In this document: piece by piece, positions 54,535 through 63,161 of the stretch | How positions within the stretch are numbered: the first letter of the stretch is position 1 | Layout of the letters: each line of letters opens with the position of its first letter | Source of the DNA: CAVZVW01 sp963778845 | GTDB lineage: Bacteria; Actinomycetota; Actinomycetes; Actinomycetales; Kineosporiaceae | Length of the DNA: 64,000 bases | NCBI GenBank assembly: GCA_963778845.1 | Contig: CAVZVW010000009.1 | Span: 930,001-994,000 of the forward strand | Reading direction: 5' to 3' | Notes under the pieces: generated by a model | Seen by the model: only the letters and a program-made list of their open reading frames with translations | What the model was told of the DNA's origin: nothing | The model's database searches: none | Made by a program: the position numbers and the translations under genes

Positions 54535-55433
54535 TCAGGCGGCGTTGCGTCGGTGGGGTTCGGGGGCCCTTCTCCCAGCAGCGGTCGGGCCGACCAGGTC
54601 GGCGCTCTCCTGCCAGAGCCGTGCCGCAGCGGCCTCGTCGTAGCTGCGCTTGGAGGATCTCTTCGGCTTGCCGTTGGCGAAGTAGCGCCCCGTCACCTGC
54701 TCGAGCTCGGGAGCGCAGGCCAGGTGGATGGACGTGGCGGCGCCCTGCGCGGGGGACTTCATGAAGCGGCGCATGAACGGGATGAGCATGCGCTGAGCGC
54801 GGCCCGGGTCCTCGGCTCCGAACGATGTGCTCACGACTCCAGGATGCAGTGCGTTGGCGGTGACAACGAGGCGTCCGAGCCTTCTGGCCAGCTCGTAGGT
54901 GAACATGACGTTGGCGAGCTTGGACTGGTTGTAGGCGCGTGCACCGGAGTAGGACCGTTCGCTCTGGAGGTCGTCGAAGTCGATGCGACCCATGGCCTGC
55001 GCGTTGGAGGAGACGGTGACGACGCGAGCCGGGGCGCTCTGCCGCAGCCGGTCGAGCAGCAGGTGGGTGAGCAGGAACGGCGCGAGGTGGTTGAGGGCGA
55101 ACGTGCGCTCGAGCCCGTCGGCGGTGACGTGGCGGGTGTTCCAGTACCCCCCGACGTTGTTGACCAGCACGTCGATCCGGGAAAGGCGCTGGAGGACCTC
55201 GTCGGCCAGCCGCCGCACCGCCGCCTGGGACGACATGTCCGCGACGAACGCGTCCACCTGCCGCCGCCGGCTGCGCGGATCTCGCGTGCGGCGCCCTCGG
55301 TGCGGCCGCGGTCCCGGCCGGTGATCGCGACGTGCGCACCCATCCTGGCCAGGCCCAGGGCGGTCGCCAGGCCGATGCCGCCGGTGCCGCCGGTGACCAG
55401 CACCGTCCTGCCGGCCATCGGCCCGCTGGCCAT
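54535..55433 (-). pseudogene. Short-chain dehydrogenase/reductase, one frameshift
   Basis: ATG 55433 (or 55418) starts MAGRTVLVTGGTGGIGLATAL, a classical SDR cofactor motif. After AAREIRAAGG the frame shifts near 55262 and the second frame continues QVDAFVADMSSQAAVRRL, then NNVGGYW, catalytic Ser (VSSNAQ) and YNQSKLAN with Tyr/Lys. The protein would be about 300 residues and resembles retinol-dehydrogenase-like SDRs. One missing G in a GGC run would explain the break. Confidence 0.82.
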
Positions 55434-55501
55434 CTGTTTCAAGTCCGTGCTCCTTCGCTGGAGGTCGCGCCCGATGCCCGTGCTGAGGTCGTTGCGGTGA
55501 C

Positions 55502-56212
55502 CTACGCGGGTGTGCCGCCGTCCGGCCCGGGCAGGGCCGCAGGAGTGGGGTCGTTGCCGCCGAGGTCGAGACGGAACGGCGGGTAGACGTCGGTCATCAG
55601 GCACGCGTAGCCCGCGACCCGCAGCGCCCACCGGTTCATCCCGAGGATGAAGTCGTACAGAGGCCGGGGGTAGCTGCCGGTGAACAGGAGAACGACGCCC
55701 GAGACGACCACGAGGAGGCCGACGAGGCCGCCGCTACCGCCGAGGGTCCACTGCCAGCTGTGGTTGGCGGGGGTGGCTGCCCAGGCGCCGCCGACGAAGA
55801 CGGCGACGATGATGTACTGCGGGATGGCGAGCAGCCACCACTTCACGAGCACCAGCCCCCGGGACAGGTGCGCCGGGTATTCGACCGAGAGGTGTGCCGG
55901 GTAGTCCTCGACGTCGTCCAGGGTGAAGGGCGGGTACCGGTCGGTGCCGAGAGCCCCGTAGGCGTAGTAGTTCACCCGCCAGGACCACCGCATCACCCCG
56001 ACGTTGTAGGTGAAGATGGCGCGCGGATAACGCCCGGTGACGAGGATCGCGAAGAACGCGACCACCGACATGACCGCGAAGCCGAGCCACAAGAACACCA
56101 GCACGACGTAGTGGGGGATCACGAGGATCCACTTGACCAGCCACAGCCACCGGGACAGCCGCGGGTCCAGAACGGCATCCACGTGCACGGGGTACACCGC
56201 CGACGATGCCAT
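55502..56212 (-). CDS. DUF4389 membrane protein
   Basis: A 236-residue membrane protein with two DUF4389-like halves: LVKWILVIPHYVVLVFLWLG with RYPRAIFTYNVGVMRWSWRV, and LVKWWLLAIPQYIIVAVFVG with SYPRPLYDFILGMNRWALRV. Function unknown. The start may be ATG 56212 or GTG 56215, both served by GAGGAG. It diverges from a TetR regulator across an 116-base gap with a small palindrome, so TetR may control it. Confidence 0.85.
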   Translation of the reverse strand: MASSAVYPVHVDAVLDPRLSRWLWLVKWILVIPHYVVLVFLWLGFAVMSVVAFFAILVTGRYPRAIFTYNVGVMRWSWRVNYYAYGALGTDRYPPFTLDDVEDYPAHLSVEYPAHLSRGLVLVKWWLLAIPQYIIVAVFVGGAWAATPANHSWQWTLGGSGGLVGLLVVVSGVVLLFTGSYPRPLYDFILGMNRWALRVAGYACLMTDVYPPFRLDLGGNDPTPAALPGPDGGTPA

Positions 56213-56293
56213 CACGCCAACTCCTCGCGGGGGTCGTGGGGTGCGTGCCGCAGTGCGCCGAAGACTTCCCCGTACTTAGTGCGCGACGTTATC

Positions 56294-56304
56294 GTACTAT
56301 GTAC
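56294..56304. promoter_or_regulatory. Candidate TetR operator
   Basis: GTAC-TAT-GTAC is an 11-bp palindrome in the AT-richer gap between DUF4389 and tetR; nearby TTAGTGCGCGACGTTATC may extend the site. It overlaps the first possible tetR ATG (56299), which argues for the later start at 56329. Confidence 0.45.
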
Positions 56305-56328
56305 GGCACGGCCACGGGCGGGAGAGAG

Positions 56329-57033
56329 ATGGCGGGACAAATGAGCCGGGGCCGCGAGGACCGTGCCCCCCTCAGCCGGGAGCGGGTGCTACGCGGCGCC
56401 GTCGCGGTCGCCGACGCGGCGGGCCTCGGATCGCTGACGATTCGCTCGCTCGCCCAGGAGCTCGGCGTCAAGCCGATGTCGCTGTACTACCACGTCGCCA
56501 ACAAGGGCGAGATCCTCGACGGCATCGTCGATGTCGTCTTCAGCGAGATCGAGCTACCGTTGCCCGGCGGCGACTGGCGCTCGGAGATGCGTCGGCGAGC
56601 GACGTCGGCCCGCCGTGTGCTGAGCCGCCACCCCTGGGCGATCGGGCTCCTGGAGTCGCGGTCCACGCCCGGCCCTGCGACCCTGCGACACCACGACGCG
56701 ACCATCGGCACCCTGCGGGGTGCGGGCTTCTCGGTGGAGATGACCGCCCACGCCTACGCCTTGCTCGACAGCTACGTCTACGGGTTCGCGCTTCAGGAGG
56801 CCTCGCTGCCCTTCGACAACGCGCTGCCCGCCGACGCACCAGCCGTCGCCGACGTCACGGAACCGATCGTGCAGCACGTCTCTGCCGACGAGTACCCGCA
56901 TCTCGTCGAGATGGCGACCGAGTACATCCTGCGGCCCGGCTACGACTTCGGCGACGAGTTCGACTTCGGGCTCGGCGTGATCCTCGACGCCCTCACCCGG
57001 TCGATCCCGGGCGACGGCGCACTCGCCTCCTGA
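56329..57033 (+). CDS. TetR-family regulator
   Basis: A 234-residue regulator. The N-terminal HTH reads RVLRGAVAVADAAGLGSLTI and SLAQELGVKPMSLYYHVANK. The C-terminal part resembles the TetR_C (tetracycline-repressor-like) ligand domain. I chose ATG 56329 after GGGAG; earlier (56299) and later (56341) starts are possible. It likely represses itself and the divergent DUF4389 gene. Confidence 0.88.
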   Translation: MAGQMSRGREDRAPLSRERVLRGAVAVADAAGLGSLTIRSLAQELGVKPMSLYYHVANKGEILDGIVDVVFSEIELPLPGGDWRSEMRRRATSARRVLSRHPWAIGLLESRSTPGPATLRHHDATIGTLRGAGFSVEMTAHAYALLDSYVYGFALQEASLPFDNALPADAPAVADVTEPIVQHVSADEYPHLVEMATEYILRPGYDFGDEFDFGLGVILDALTRSIPGDGALAS

Positions 57034-57057
57034 CCAGCGGCCGGGCCAGGATGGGGC

Positions 57058-58128
57058 ATGACCTTTCGCGTGATCCCGGTGCTCGGCGCCGGTGCCGAGG
57101 ACGTCGTGGTCGCGGTCAGCGGGCCCGACGAGGGGGCCGTCTTCACCGGCACCGAGGACGGCTCGATCCAGCGGGTCAGCCATGACGGCCGGCGGGTCGA
57201 GCGCGTCGCGCACACCGGTGGGCGCCCTCTGGGGATCGAGCTCCTGCCCGACGGGCGGCTGCTGGTGTGCGACGCCCGGCGCGGCGTCCTCGTCGTCGAC
57301 CCCAGGAACGGGTCGCTCGAGCCGCAGGTGAGCGACGTCGAGGGCCGGCCGATGCGGTTCTGCAACAACGCGGCGGTCGCCGGTGACGGCACGTTCTACT
57401 TCTCGGACTCCTCGACCGTTCACGGGATAGAGGAGTGGAAGGCCGACCTCGTCGAGGTGACGCGCACCGGGCGCCTGCTGCGGCGGTCCCCCGACGGTGG
57501 CGTCGAGGTCCTGCTCGACGGGCTCGCCTTCGCCAACGGTGTCGCGCTGGCCGCGGACGAGTCCTTCGTCGCGGTAGCCGAGACGGCCACCCGGACCGTC
57601 GTGCGCCGCTGGTTGACCGGGCCGAACGCGGGAACCCGTGACTTCCTCGTCGAGGACCTTCCCGGCTACCCCGACAACATCGCCCGGGGCAGCGACGGGC
57701 TGATCTGGGTGACGATCGCCAGCCCGCGCGACCCCGTGGTGGAGATGCTCCAGCGGGGCCCGATGTGGCTACGGCGCAGCGTGACCCGGATCCCCGAGCG
57801 CCTGCAACCGGCCCCGAAGCGGACCATCCGGGTGCAGGCCTACGACGGCGCAGGCCGGCTGGTACGCGACGTGCAGGTCGACGACCCCGCGGACACGGCG
57901 AGCTACCACATGGTCACCGGGGTCCGCGAGCACGAGGGCCGGGTCTGGATGGGCAGCCTCCACGAGGGCGCCGTCGCCGTTCTCGACGGCATGACCGGCG
58001 AGCTGCGGCTACCTCAGGGTCTGGCCGTCCCGCAACGGTGCAACGACCCCGCACTGTCCGACGCCGTTGCCGAACGCGTCCAGGAACCGCACGCCGGTGG
58101 CAGTGGATGCGACGGCACCAGAGGCTGA
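57058..58128 (+). CDS. SMP-30/strictosidine-synthase-like beta-propeller protein
   Basis: A 356-residue beta-propeller. Family features are GRPMRFCNNAAVAGDGTFYFSDSS and LAFANGVALAADESFVAVAET, followed by LPGYPDNIARGSDGLIWVTIA. It may hydrolyse lactones or similar compounds. It starts 24 bases after tetR, likely in the same unit. The last 40 residues run into the convergent gene (58009-58128 overlap) and look unlike the family, so the true C-terminus is near GSLHEGAVAVLDG and a frameshift close to 58000 may have removed the stop. Confidence 0.83.
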   Translation: MTFRVIPVLGAGAEDVVVAVSGPDEGAVFTGTEDGSIQRVSHDGRRVERVAHTGGRPLGIELLPDGRLLVCDARRGVLVVDPRNGSLEPQVSDVEGRPMRFCNNAAVAGDGTFYFSDSSTVHGIEEWKADLVEVTRTGRLLRRSPDGGVEVLLDGLAFANGVALAADESFVAVAETATRTVVRRWLTGPNAGTRDFLVEDLPGYPDNIARGSDGLIWVTIASPRDPVVEMLQRGPMWLRRSVTRIPERLQPAPKRTIRVQAYDGAGRLVRDVQVDDPADTASYHMVTGVREHEGRVWMGSLHEGAVAVLDGMTGELRLPQGLAVPQRCNDPALSDAVAERVQEPHAGGSGCDGTRG

Positions 58129-59403
58129 ACCCACGCCCTGCGCGAGGGCGATGCTCACCTGCGGGACGCCACCGCCGCTGAGCTCGGCCCGCCCGGCCGC
58201 GGCGGGGCCGACCAGGTGGAGGGTGGCCTCCGCGGCCGGTCCCTCCCGCCAGGCCAGGCAGGCGTCGGCAGGGTCGCCCGCAGGCAGGAGGGTGAGTGCG
58301 TCGACGGCCTCGGTGACGGTGCTGCCCGAGGTCCTGGTGCGGTGGACGGCGGCCACGGCCCAGCCGCCGGACTCCCCGCGCAGGGCGATCACCGCTCGGT
58401 CCGACGAGGCGGCGGCCATCTGCCAGAGCACACGCGAGGCGTCCGTCGCGGGCATGGCCGCCGCGCGCTCCGCGGCCGTGACGAGATCCGCACGGGCCAC
58501 GAGGTCGGTCACGGGTGTGCCACGAGCAGCTGTCGAGGCGTTCACCCACCAGAGGTCGCTGTCCTGCGGCGAACCGGCGTAGGACCAGTCACGCCAGGTC
58601 GAACCCGAGCCGGTGACCTCGACGTCGAGGCGCCCGGCAGCGGTGGGCAGGGGGGCGACGAACACACCGCGCCAGCGTTCGGTCGCCGACACGGCTAGCC
58701 TCCGGGCGGACCCCGCCGCCGTGACGTCGTTCACGCCGCGGACCGTGACGCGTGACCCCGGAGGGGAGGCGACGACGACACCCTCGCCGCGCCGCTGCTC
58801 ACGCACCACAGTCCCGTCAGGCCGACGGTCGTCGACGTAGCTGAACCCGTCGCCGTACCGGGTCCAGCACGGCAGGGCAAGGTCGCAGCTGCTGGACATT
58901 CTCATCTGACGTGCAGGGGACCCTTCGGGGCCGGTGAGCCACTGCGCGCCGTCCACCCTGCCGTGGCCGTCGGTCCAGTCCACGAGCGCGATGCGGCCGC
59001 CCGGGACGTCAGTGGCCAGTACGACGCGCAGACCGACACCCGCACCCGACGAGGCTCCGCCCGTCGCGGACCGTCGTTGAGCCAGGGCTGTGGCCCGCAG
59101 GTCGGCGAGGAACGTGGGGTCCTGTGCCAGGCTCCCGACCGGGGCCGACGACGGGCCCGCGACCGCCGCCGTGCCCGAGTGACCGGAGACGGCTCCTGTC
59201 GCCAGGGCGAACACACCCGACGCCGCTGCGGCCGCACCCACCACTGTCGCGAACCGGCGCGCGCGAGCGCGCCGGCGACGCCGACGCAATGCCTCCCAGG
59301 GGGCCGCCCCGACGGGCAGCCGGTCCTGGACGTCCACCAGGGCTGCGCGGACGGCGTCCCCCTCATCCGCGGTCCACGTCGTCCGGGTGTCGTCGATGCT
59401 CAT
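58009..59403 (-). CDS. Membrane-anchored sigma-factor partner protein
   Basis: A 464-residue protein: cytosolic N-terminus of about 45 residues, Arg-rich RRRRRRARARR, one TM helix (about 52-74), then a large extracytoplasmic part with no recognised domain. ATG 59403 overlaps the sigma-factor stop (ATGA). The layout copies the pair at 39526-41066. An anti-sigma role is plausible from position only. Its 3' end overlaps the convergent SMP-30-like gene by 120 bases. Confidence 0.75.
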   Translation of the reverse strand: MSIDDTRTTWTADEGDAVRAALVDVQDRLPVGAAPWEALRRRRRRARARRFATVVGAAAAASGVFALATGAVSGHSGTAAVAGPSSAPVGSLAQDPTFLADLRATALAQRRSATGGASSGAGVGLRVVLATDVPGGRIALVDWTDGHGRVDGAQWLTGPEGSPARQMRMSSSCDLALPCWTRYGDGFSYVDDRRPDGTVVREQRRGEGVVVASPPGSRVTVRGVNDVTAAGSARRLAVSATERWRGVFVAPLPTAAGRLDVEVTGSGSTWRDWSYAGSPQDSDLWWVNASTAARGTPVTDLVARADLVTAAERAAAMPATDASRVLWQMAAASSDRAVIALRGESGGWAVAAVHRTRTSGSTVTEAVDALTLLPAGDPADACLAWREGPAAEATLHLVGPAAAGRAELSGGGVPQVSIALAQGVGSASGAVASTATGVRFLDAFGNGVGQCGVVAPLRDGQTLR

Positions 59404-59942
59404 GTCAGCTCTCCCTGCTCCTCGGTGGTACCCACCAGGTCTCGCAGCTCGGTGCTCGTGCGCAGCCGGGCCATCGCACGTGAGGTCTGGCTCTTCACGG
59501 TGCCGATCGAGCACCCGAGCAGCTCGGCGGTCCTGGCCTCTGACTGGTCCTCCAGGAAGCGCAGCACCACCACCGCCCGCATCCGGGGGGGCAGCTCCTG
59601 CAGCTCCAGCCACACGGCGTCCTGAACGGCACGGTCCTCGGCCAGGTCACCGGAGCCGGTGGCCAGACCGCACCTCAGTCGGCGCGGGTCCGTCCCCTCG
59701 TCCAGGGGAGTCTCGCGGAACATGCGCCTGCGCCGTCCCGAGACGGCCAGATGAACCACCGCGGTTCGGACGTAGGCCTCCGCGCCACCGTCACGCACAT
59801 GCCGCCATCGTCGCCAGGTGCGCTCCAGGGCGGTCTGCACAAGGTCCTCCGCGAGCCCTCGCTCACCGACCAGGGTCCACGCGAACCGCACCAGCGCCGG
59901 CCACCGGGCATCGACGAACTCCCGGAACCCGTCCTCGGTCAC
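59400..59942 (-). CDS. SigE-family (ECF-type) RNA polymerase sigma factor
   Basis: A 180-residue sigma factor: region 2 FREFVDARWPALVRFAWTLVG and LAEDLVQTALERTWRRW; region 4 LPPRMRAVVVLRFLEDQSEARTAELLG and GTVKSQTSRAMARLR. GTG 59942 start. Coupled to the membrane protein downstream. It is a paralogue of the sigma factor at 40518-41066. Confidence 0.9.
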   Translation of the reverse strand: MTEDGFREFVDARWPALVRFAWTLVGERGLAEDLVQTALERTWRRWRHVRDGGAEAYVRTAVVHLAVSGRRRRMFRETPLDEGTDPRRLRCGLATGSGDLAEDRAVQDAVWLELQELPPRMRAVVVLRFLEDQSEARTAELLGCSIGTVKSQTSRAMARLRTSTELRDLVGTTEEQGELT

Positions 59943-60102
59943 GCCGCCGCCCCCGTCACGAGCTCACTGCCATACCTGCCAATACGCAGTCCGCCACCCG
60001 GCGGGTTGACACCGGCACCGGGAATTCGCGCGGCGGCGAGACCGCGACCCGCTCAGCACCCCCTCTGCAAACCTCGAGACCGCCTGACCCTGACGTCGCC
60101 TG

Positions 60103-60624
60103 TCAGGCGGGCGCAGGTGCCGACATCCGGCGGATCGTGACCACGATCGGGTCACGCAGCGACTGGCCGACCACGCAGTACCGTTCAGTCTGGCGCGCGA
60201 GCCGCTCGAGAGCGGCGTCGTCGGCGTCGGTCTGCAGGTCTGCGGTCACCGAGATGCCGGTGCAGCCCACGGGCGCCTCGCGAGACACACCGAGGGTGCC
60301 GCGGGCGTCGAACACCGCCTCCGCGCGCAGGGCGGCGGACTCGATGGCCACACCCATCGCGGTAGCGACGCTGCGCATGGTCACCCCTGCGCAGGCGAGC
60401 AGCGCCTGCAAGAGCATGTCGCCCGAGCAGGCGTCGCTCCCGTCACCCCCGGTCGCCGGGTGAAGGCCCGCGCGCACCGGGCCTGCCCAGCCCTCGACTG
60501 TGCAGGTGATGCCGGCCGCATCGAAGGCGGCACGAGCGGTCACGGTGGTCACCGCGGTCGACGCGTCGTCGCGGTACTGCTGCTTCAGGGGTGCCTGCAG
60601 CTCGCGCAGGGTCACGGCGTCCAT
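60103..60624 (-). CDS. OsmC-family protein
   Basis: A 173-residue OsmC/Ohr-like protein. The first family helix reads SDACSGDMLLQALLACAGVTMRS with one cysteine, and the second cysteine lies in ERYCVVGQSL. OsmC proteins reduce organic hydroperoxides with paired cysteines. ATG 60624 begins MDAVTLRELQAPLK. It diverges from a VOC protein gene and may serve in peroxide defence. Confidence 0.88.
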   Translation of the reverse strand: MDAVTLRELQAPLKQQYRDDASTAVTTVTARAAFDAAGITCTVEGWAGPVRAGLHPATGGDGSDACSGDMLLQALLACAGVTMRSVATAMGVAIESAALRAEAVFDARGTLGVSREAPVGCTGISVTADLQTDADDAALERLARQTERYCVVGQSLRDPIVVTIRRMSAPAPA

Positions 60625-60733
60625 CTGGGCTCCATTCGTCAGCCGTGACGGTACGCGGATCTCCCGGGGGCCTGGAGGCACCCACTACCGTGAGTCGCCC
60701 TGACAGGACACTCGGCTCGCCCCGGGAGGGACC

Positions 60734-61132
60734 ATGCTCGGCTCGACCTCGGCCGTCGCCTTCGTGCCGTCGGCGGATCTGGACCGGTCTCGGCTCTTCT
60801 TCACCGACTCCCTGGGACTGACCGTGGAGGGCGTCACCGAGTTCGCCTGCGTCCTGCGCTCGGGCGAGACCCTGCTGCGCGTGACCAAGGTCGACGGCTT
60901 TCGCCCTCAGCCGTTCACCGTGCTCGGGTGGCAAGTACGTGACATCCACGCGGTGATGGCCGGCCTGGCTGCCCGCGGGGTGGCGTTCAGCCGCTACGAC
61001 GGGATGGACCAGGACGTCGACGGGGTGTGGACCACCCCCGGTGGTGATCTCGTCGCGTGGTTCCCCGATCCCGACGGCAACACGCTGTCGCTCACCCAGC
61101 TGGTGCGATCGCCCACCCCCACCCTGGAGTGA
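60734..61132 (+). CDS. VOC-family protein
   Basis: A 132-residue VOC protein: VAFVPSADLDRSRLFFTDSLGL in the first module and WFPDPDGNTLSLTQL in the second. GGGAGG precedes ATG 60734. The second metal ligand Glu is replaced by Ser in NTLSL, so metal-dependent glyoxalase activity is doubtful. Substrate unknown. Confidence 0.87.
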   Translation: MLGSTSAVAFVPSADLDRSRLFFTDSLGLTVEGVTEFACVLRSGETLLRVTKVDGFRPQPFTVLGWQVRDIHAVMAGLAARGVAFSRYDGMDQDVDGVWTTPGGDLVAWFPDPDGNTLSLTQLVRSPTPTLE

Positions 61133-61168
61133 GCGTGCGGACGCCGTCCTCGGGGCGGCGCTGGGGGC

Positions 61169-61198
61169 TTGACTTCAAGTGCACTTGAACTCGCAGCA
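61169..61198 (+). promoter_or_regulatory. MerR-type dyad and promoter upstream of the SDR gene
   Basis: TTGACT (61169-61174) is a good -35, immediately overlapped by the perfect palindrome TTCAAGTGCACTTGAA (61174-61189). A weak CAGCAT -10 begins at 61194 with 19-bp spacing. A dyad filling a long -35/-10 spacer is the layout MerR-family activators use. No merR gene is in the window. The ATG of the SDR is at 61207. Confidence 0.65.
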
Positions 61199-61206
61199 TC
61201 GGGCCC

Positions 61207-62064
61207 ATGACGAATGCACACGCCCGTTCGACTCCCCCCATCGCCGACGAAGGCCACGCCCCCGAGACGACGCTTTGCGTCGCCGACCTCCCGGCCGACC
61301 CCGTCACCGACGCAGCAACCGACCCGCACCCCCGGTGGACCGCGGTGGTGACCGGCGCCTCCCGCGGGCTCGGTCTGGCCGTGACCACCGAGCTCGTGCG
61401 GCGCGGCTGGCACGTGATCGTGGACGGTCGCGACGCTGCGGCGCTGCGCCGCGCCGTGTCGAACCTGCCGGGGGCCGGCGTCACCGCCGTCCCCGGCGAT
61501 GTGTCCGACCCGCTGCACCGCGAACGCCTGCGCCACGCGGCGGCGACCGCCGGGGGGCTGCGCCTGGTCGTGAACAACGCGAGCATCCTCGGACCCAGCC
61601 CACAGCCCGGGCTCGCCGACTACCCGGTCGACCAGCTGCGCATGGTCTACGAGGTCAACGCCGTTGCGCCTCTCGCCCTGCTGCAACGCCTGCTCCCGCT
61701 GCTCGACCCAGGCGGGGCTCGCGTCGTCAACATCTCCTCCGACGCAGGCGTCGAGCCATTCGTCGGCTGGGGTGGGTACGGGTCCTCCAAGGCGGCGCTG
61801 GACCACCTCAGTGCGGTTCTTGCCGTGGAGCATCCACAGCTGCGGGTCTACGCCCTGGACCCCGGGGACATGAACACACGGATGCACCACGAGGCCTTCC
61901 CCGGCGAGGACATCAGCGACCTGCCGTCGCCGCAGAGCGTGGTGCCGGCGTTCATGGTCCTGGTGGACGCCGACCTGCCCAGCGGGCGCTACCGAGCCGG
62001 CGACCTCGCGGCCCACCGCCAGCAACGAGCGCGCACGGGACCAGTCACAGAGGTGCTCGCGTGA
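61207..62064 (+). CDS. Short-chain dehydrogenase/reductase
   Basis: A 285-residue SDR with about 40 extra N-terminal residues. Cofactor motif VTGASRGLGLAV, NNAS motif VVNNASILG, catalytic Ser in NISSDAG and Tyr/Lys in YGSSKAAL. It probably reduces or oxidises a small carbonyl compound. It is translationally coupled (GTGA) to the QueA-like gene, and a MerR-type promoter lies upstream. Confidence 0.9.
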   Translation: MTNAHARSTPPIADEGHAPETTLCVADLPADPVTDAATDPHPRWTAVVTGASRGLGLAVTTELVRRGWHVIVDGRDAAALRRAVSNLPGAGVTAVPGDVSDPLHRERLRHAAATAGGLRLVVNNASILGPSPQPGLADYPVDQLRMVYEVNAVAPLALLQRLLPLLDPGGARVVNISSDAGVEPFVGWGGYGSSKAALDHLSAVLAVEHPQLRVYALDPGDMNTRMHHEAFPGEDISDLPSPQSVVPAFMVLVDADLPSGRYRAGDLAAHRQQRARTGPVTEVLA

Positions 62065-63125
62065 GCGTGGTGGCGGCGGCGCCGGGCATCACGTTCACGC
62101 TGCCGCCCGGTGCGCACGCCGGCGAGACCCCGGAGGAGCGCGGGCTCGCCCGCGACGGCGTCCGGCTCCTCGTCGCGAGCCCGTCGGAGGTTCGCCATCG
62201 GGTCTTCGCCGACCTGCCGCAGCTGCTGAGCCCCGGCGACCTCGTCGTCGTCAACACCTCGGGCACGCTGCCCGCGGCGGTGGACGGCGTGCAGCCCGAC
62301 GGGTCCCCGGTCGTCGTCCACGTCTCCACGCAGCTGGACGACGGCGACTGGGTGGTCGAGCTGCGCCGACCCGACGGGAACGGCCCGATGCTCGCCGGGC
62401 GGCCGGGCGACCGCCTGAGGATCCCCGGCCGGCTCACCCTCACGCTGCGGTCGCCGTACCCGGACGCGTCCGCGGCGTTCCGGCGGCTGTGGCGGGCGCA
62501 CGTGTCGCGCCGCTCACACGCGACGAGCTATCTGTTGCGGCACGGCCGACCGATCGAGTACGGCTACCTGCGCGGGCGACATCCGCTGTCCGACCATCAG
62601 ACGGTCTACGCGACCACGCCCGGAAGCGCCGAGATGCCCAGCGCCGGACGGCCGTTCACCGCGCAGCTCCTGGTAGCGCTCATGAGCCGGGGGATCACGG
62701 TGGCCCCCGTCGTCCTGCACGCCGGCGTGAGCAGCATGGAGGCACCCGAGCCCCCGCTCCCCGAGCGGTTCGACGTGCCCGCGGTGACCGCGCGCCTCGT
62801 CACGGCTGCCCGGGCCGCTGGACGCCGCGTGGTGGCGGTCGGGACGACAGTCGTGCGGGCGCTCGAGACCGCTGCGACGGCGGACGGCGCGGTGTCACCG
62901 ATGCGCGGATGGACCGACCTCGTGCTGGGCACGCAACGACCGGCGCGGGTGGTGAACGCGCTCATCACGGGCCTGCACGAGCCTCAGGCCAGCCACCTGC
63001 AGCTGCTGCAGGCCGTCGCCGGCACGTGCCTGGTGCAGGCGGCGTACGACGCGGCAGTCGCGCAGGGCTACCTCTGGCACGAGTTCGGCGACTCGATGCT
63101 TCTGCTGCCGGACCTGGGACGCTGA
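62061..63125 (+). CDS. QueA-like S-adenosylmethionine:tRNA ribosyltransferase-isomerase homologue
   Basis: A 354-residue protein of the QueA fold. YGYLRGRHPLSDHQTVYATTPGSAEMPSAGRPF and later VGTTVVRALETA match QueA landmarks (Y-G-Y-I..., VGTTxxRxLES). The N-terminal LVFNDTRV motif of QueA is replaced by LVVVNTSGTLPAA, and no other queuosine gene is visible, so it may act in another SAM-dependent reaction. GTG 62061 overlaps the SDR stop, tying it to the MerR-type promoter unit. Confidence 0.85.
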   Translation: MSVVAAAPGITFTLPPGAHAGETPEERGLARDGVRLLVASPSEVRHRVFADLPQLLSPGDLVVVNTSGTLPAAVDGVQPDGSPVVVHVSTQLDDGDWVVELRRPDGNGPMLAGRPGDRLRIPGRLTLTLRSPYPDASAAFRRLWRAHVSRRSHATSYLLRHGRPIEYGYLRGRHPLSDHQTVYATTPGSAEMPSAGRPFTAQLLVALMSRGITVAPVVLHAGVSSMEAPEPPLPERFDVPAVTARLVTAARAAGRRVVAVGTTVVRALETAATADGAVSPMRGWTDLVLGTQRPARVVNALITGLHEPQASHLQLLQAVAGTCLVQAAYDAAVAQGYLWHEFGDSMLLLPDLGR

Positions 63126-63161
63126 CCGGCCGCACGCTACGGTGTGCGGCGGAGGCGTCAT

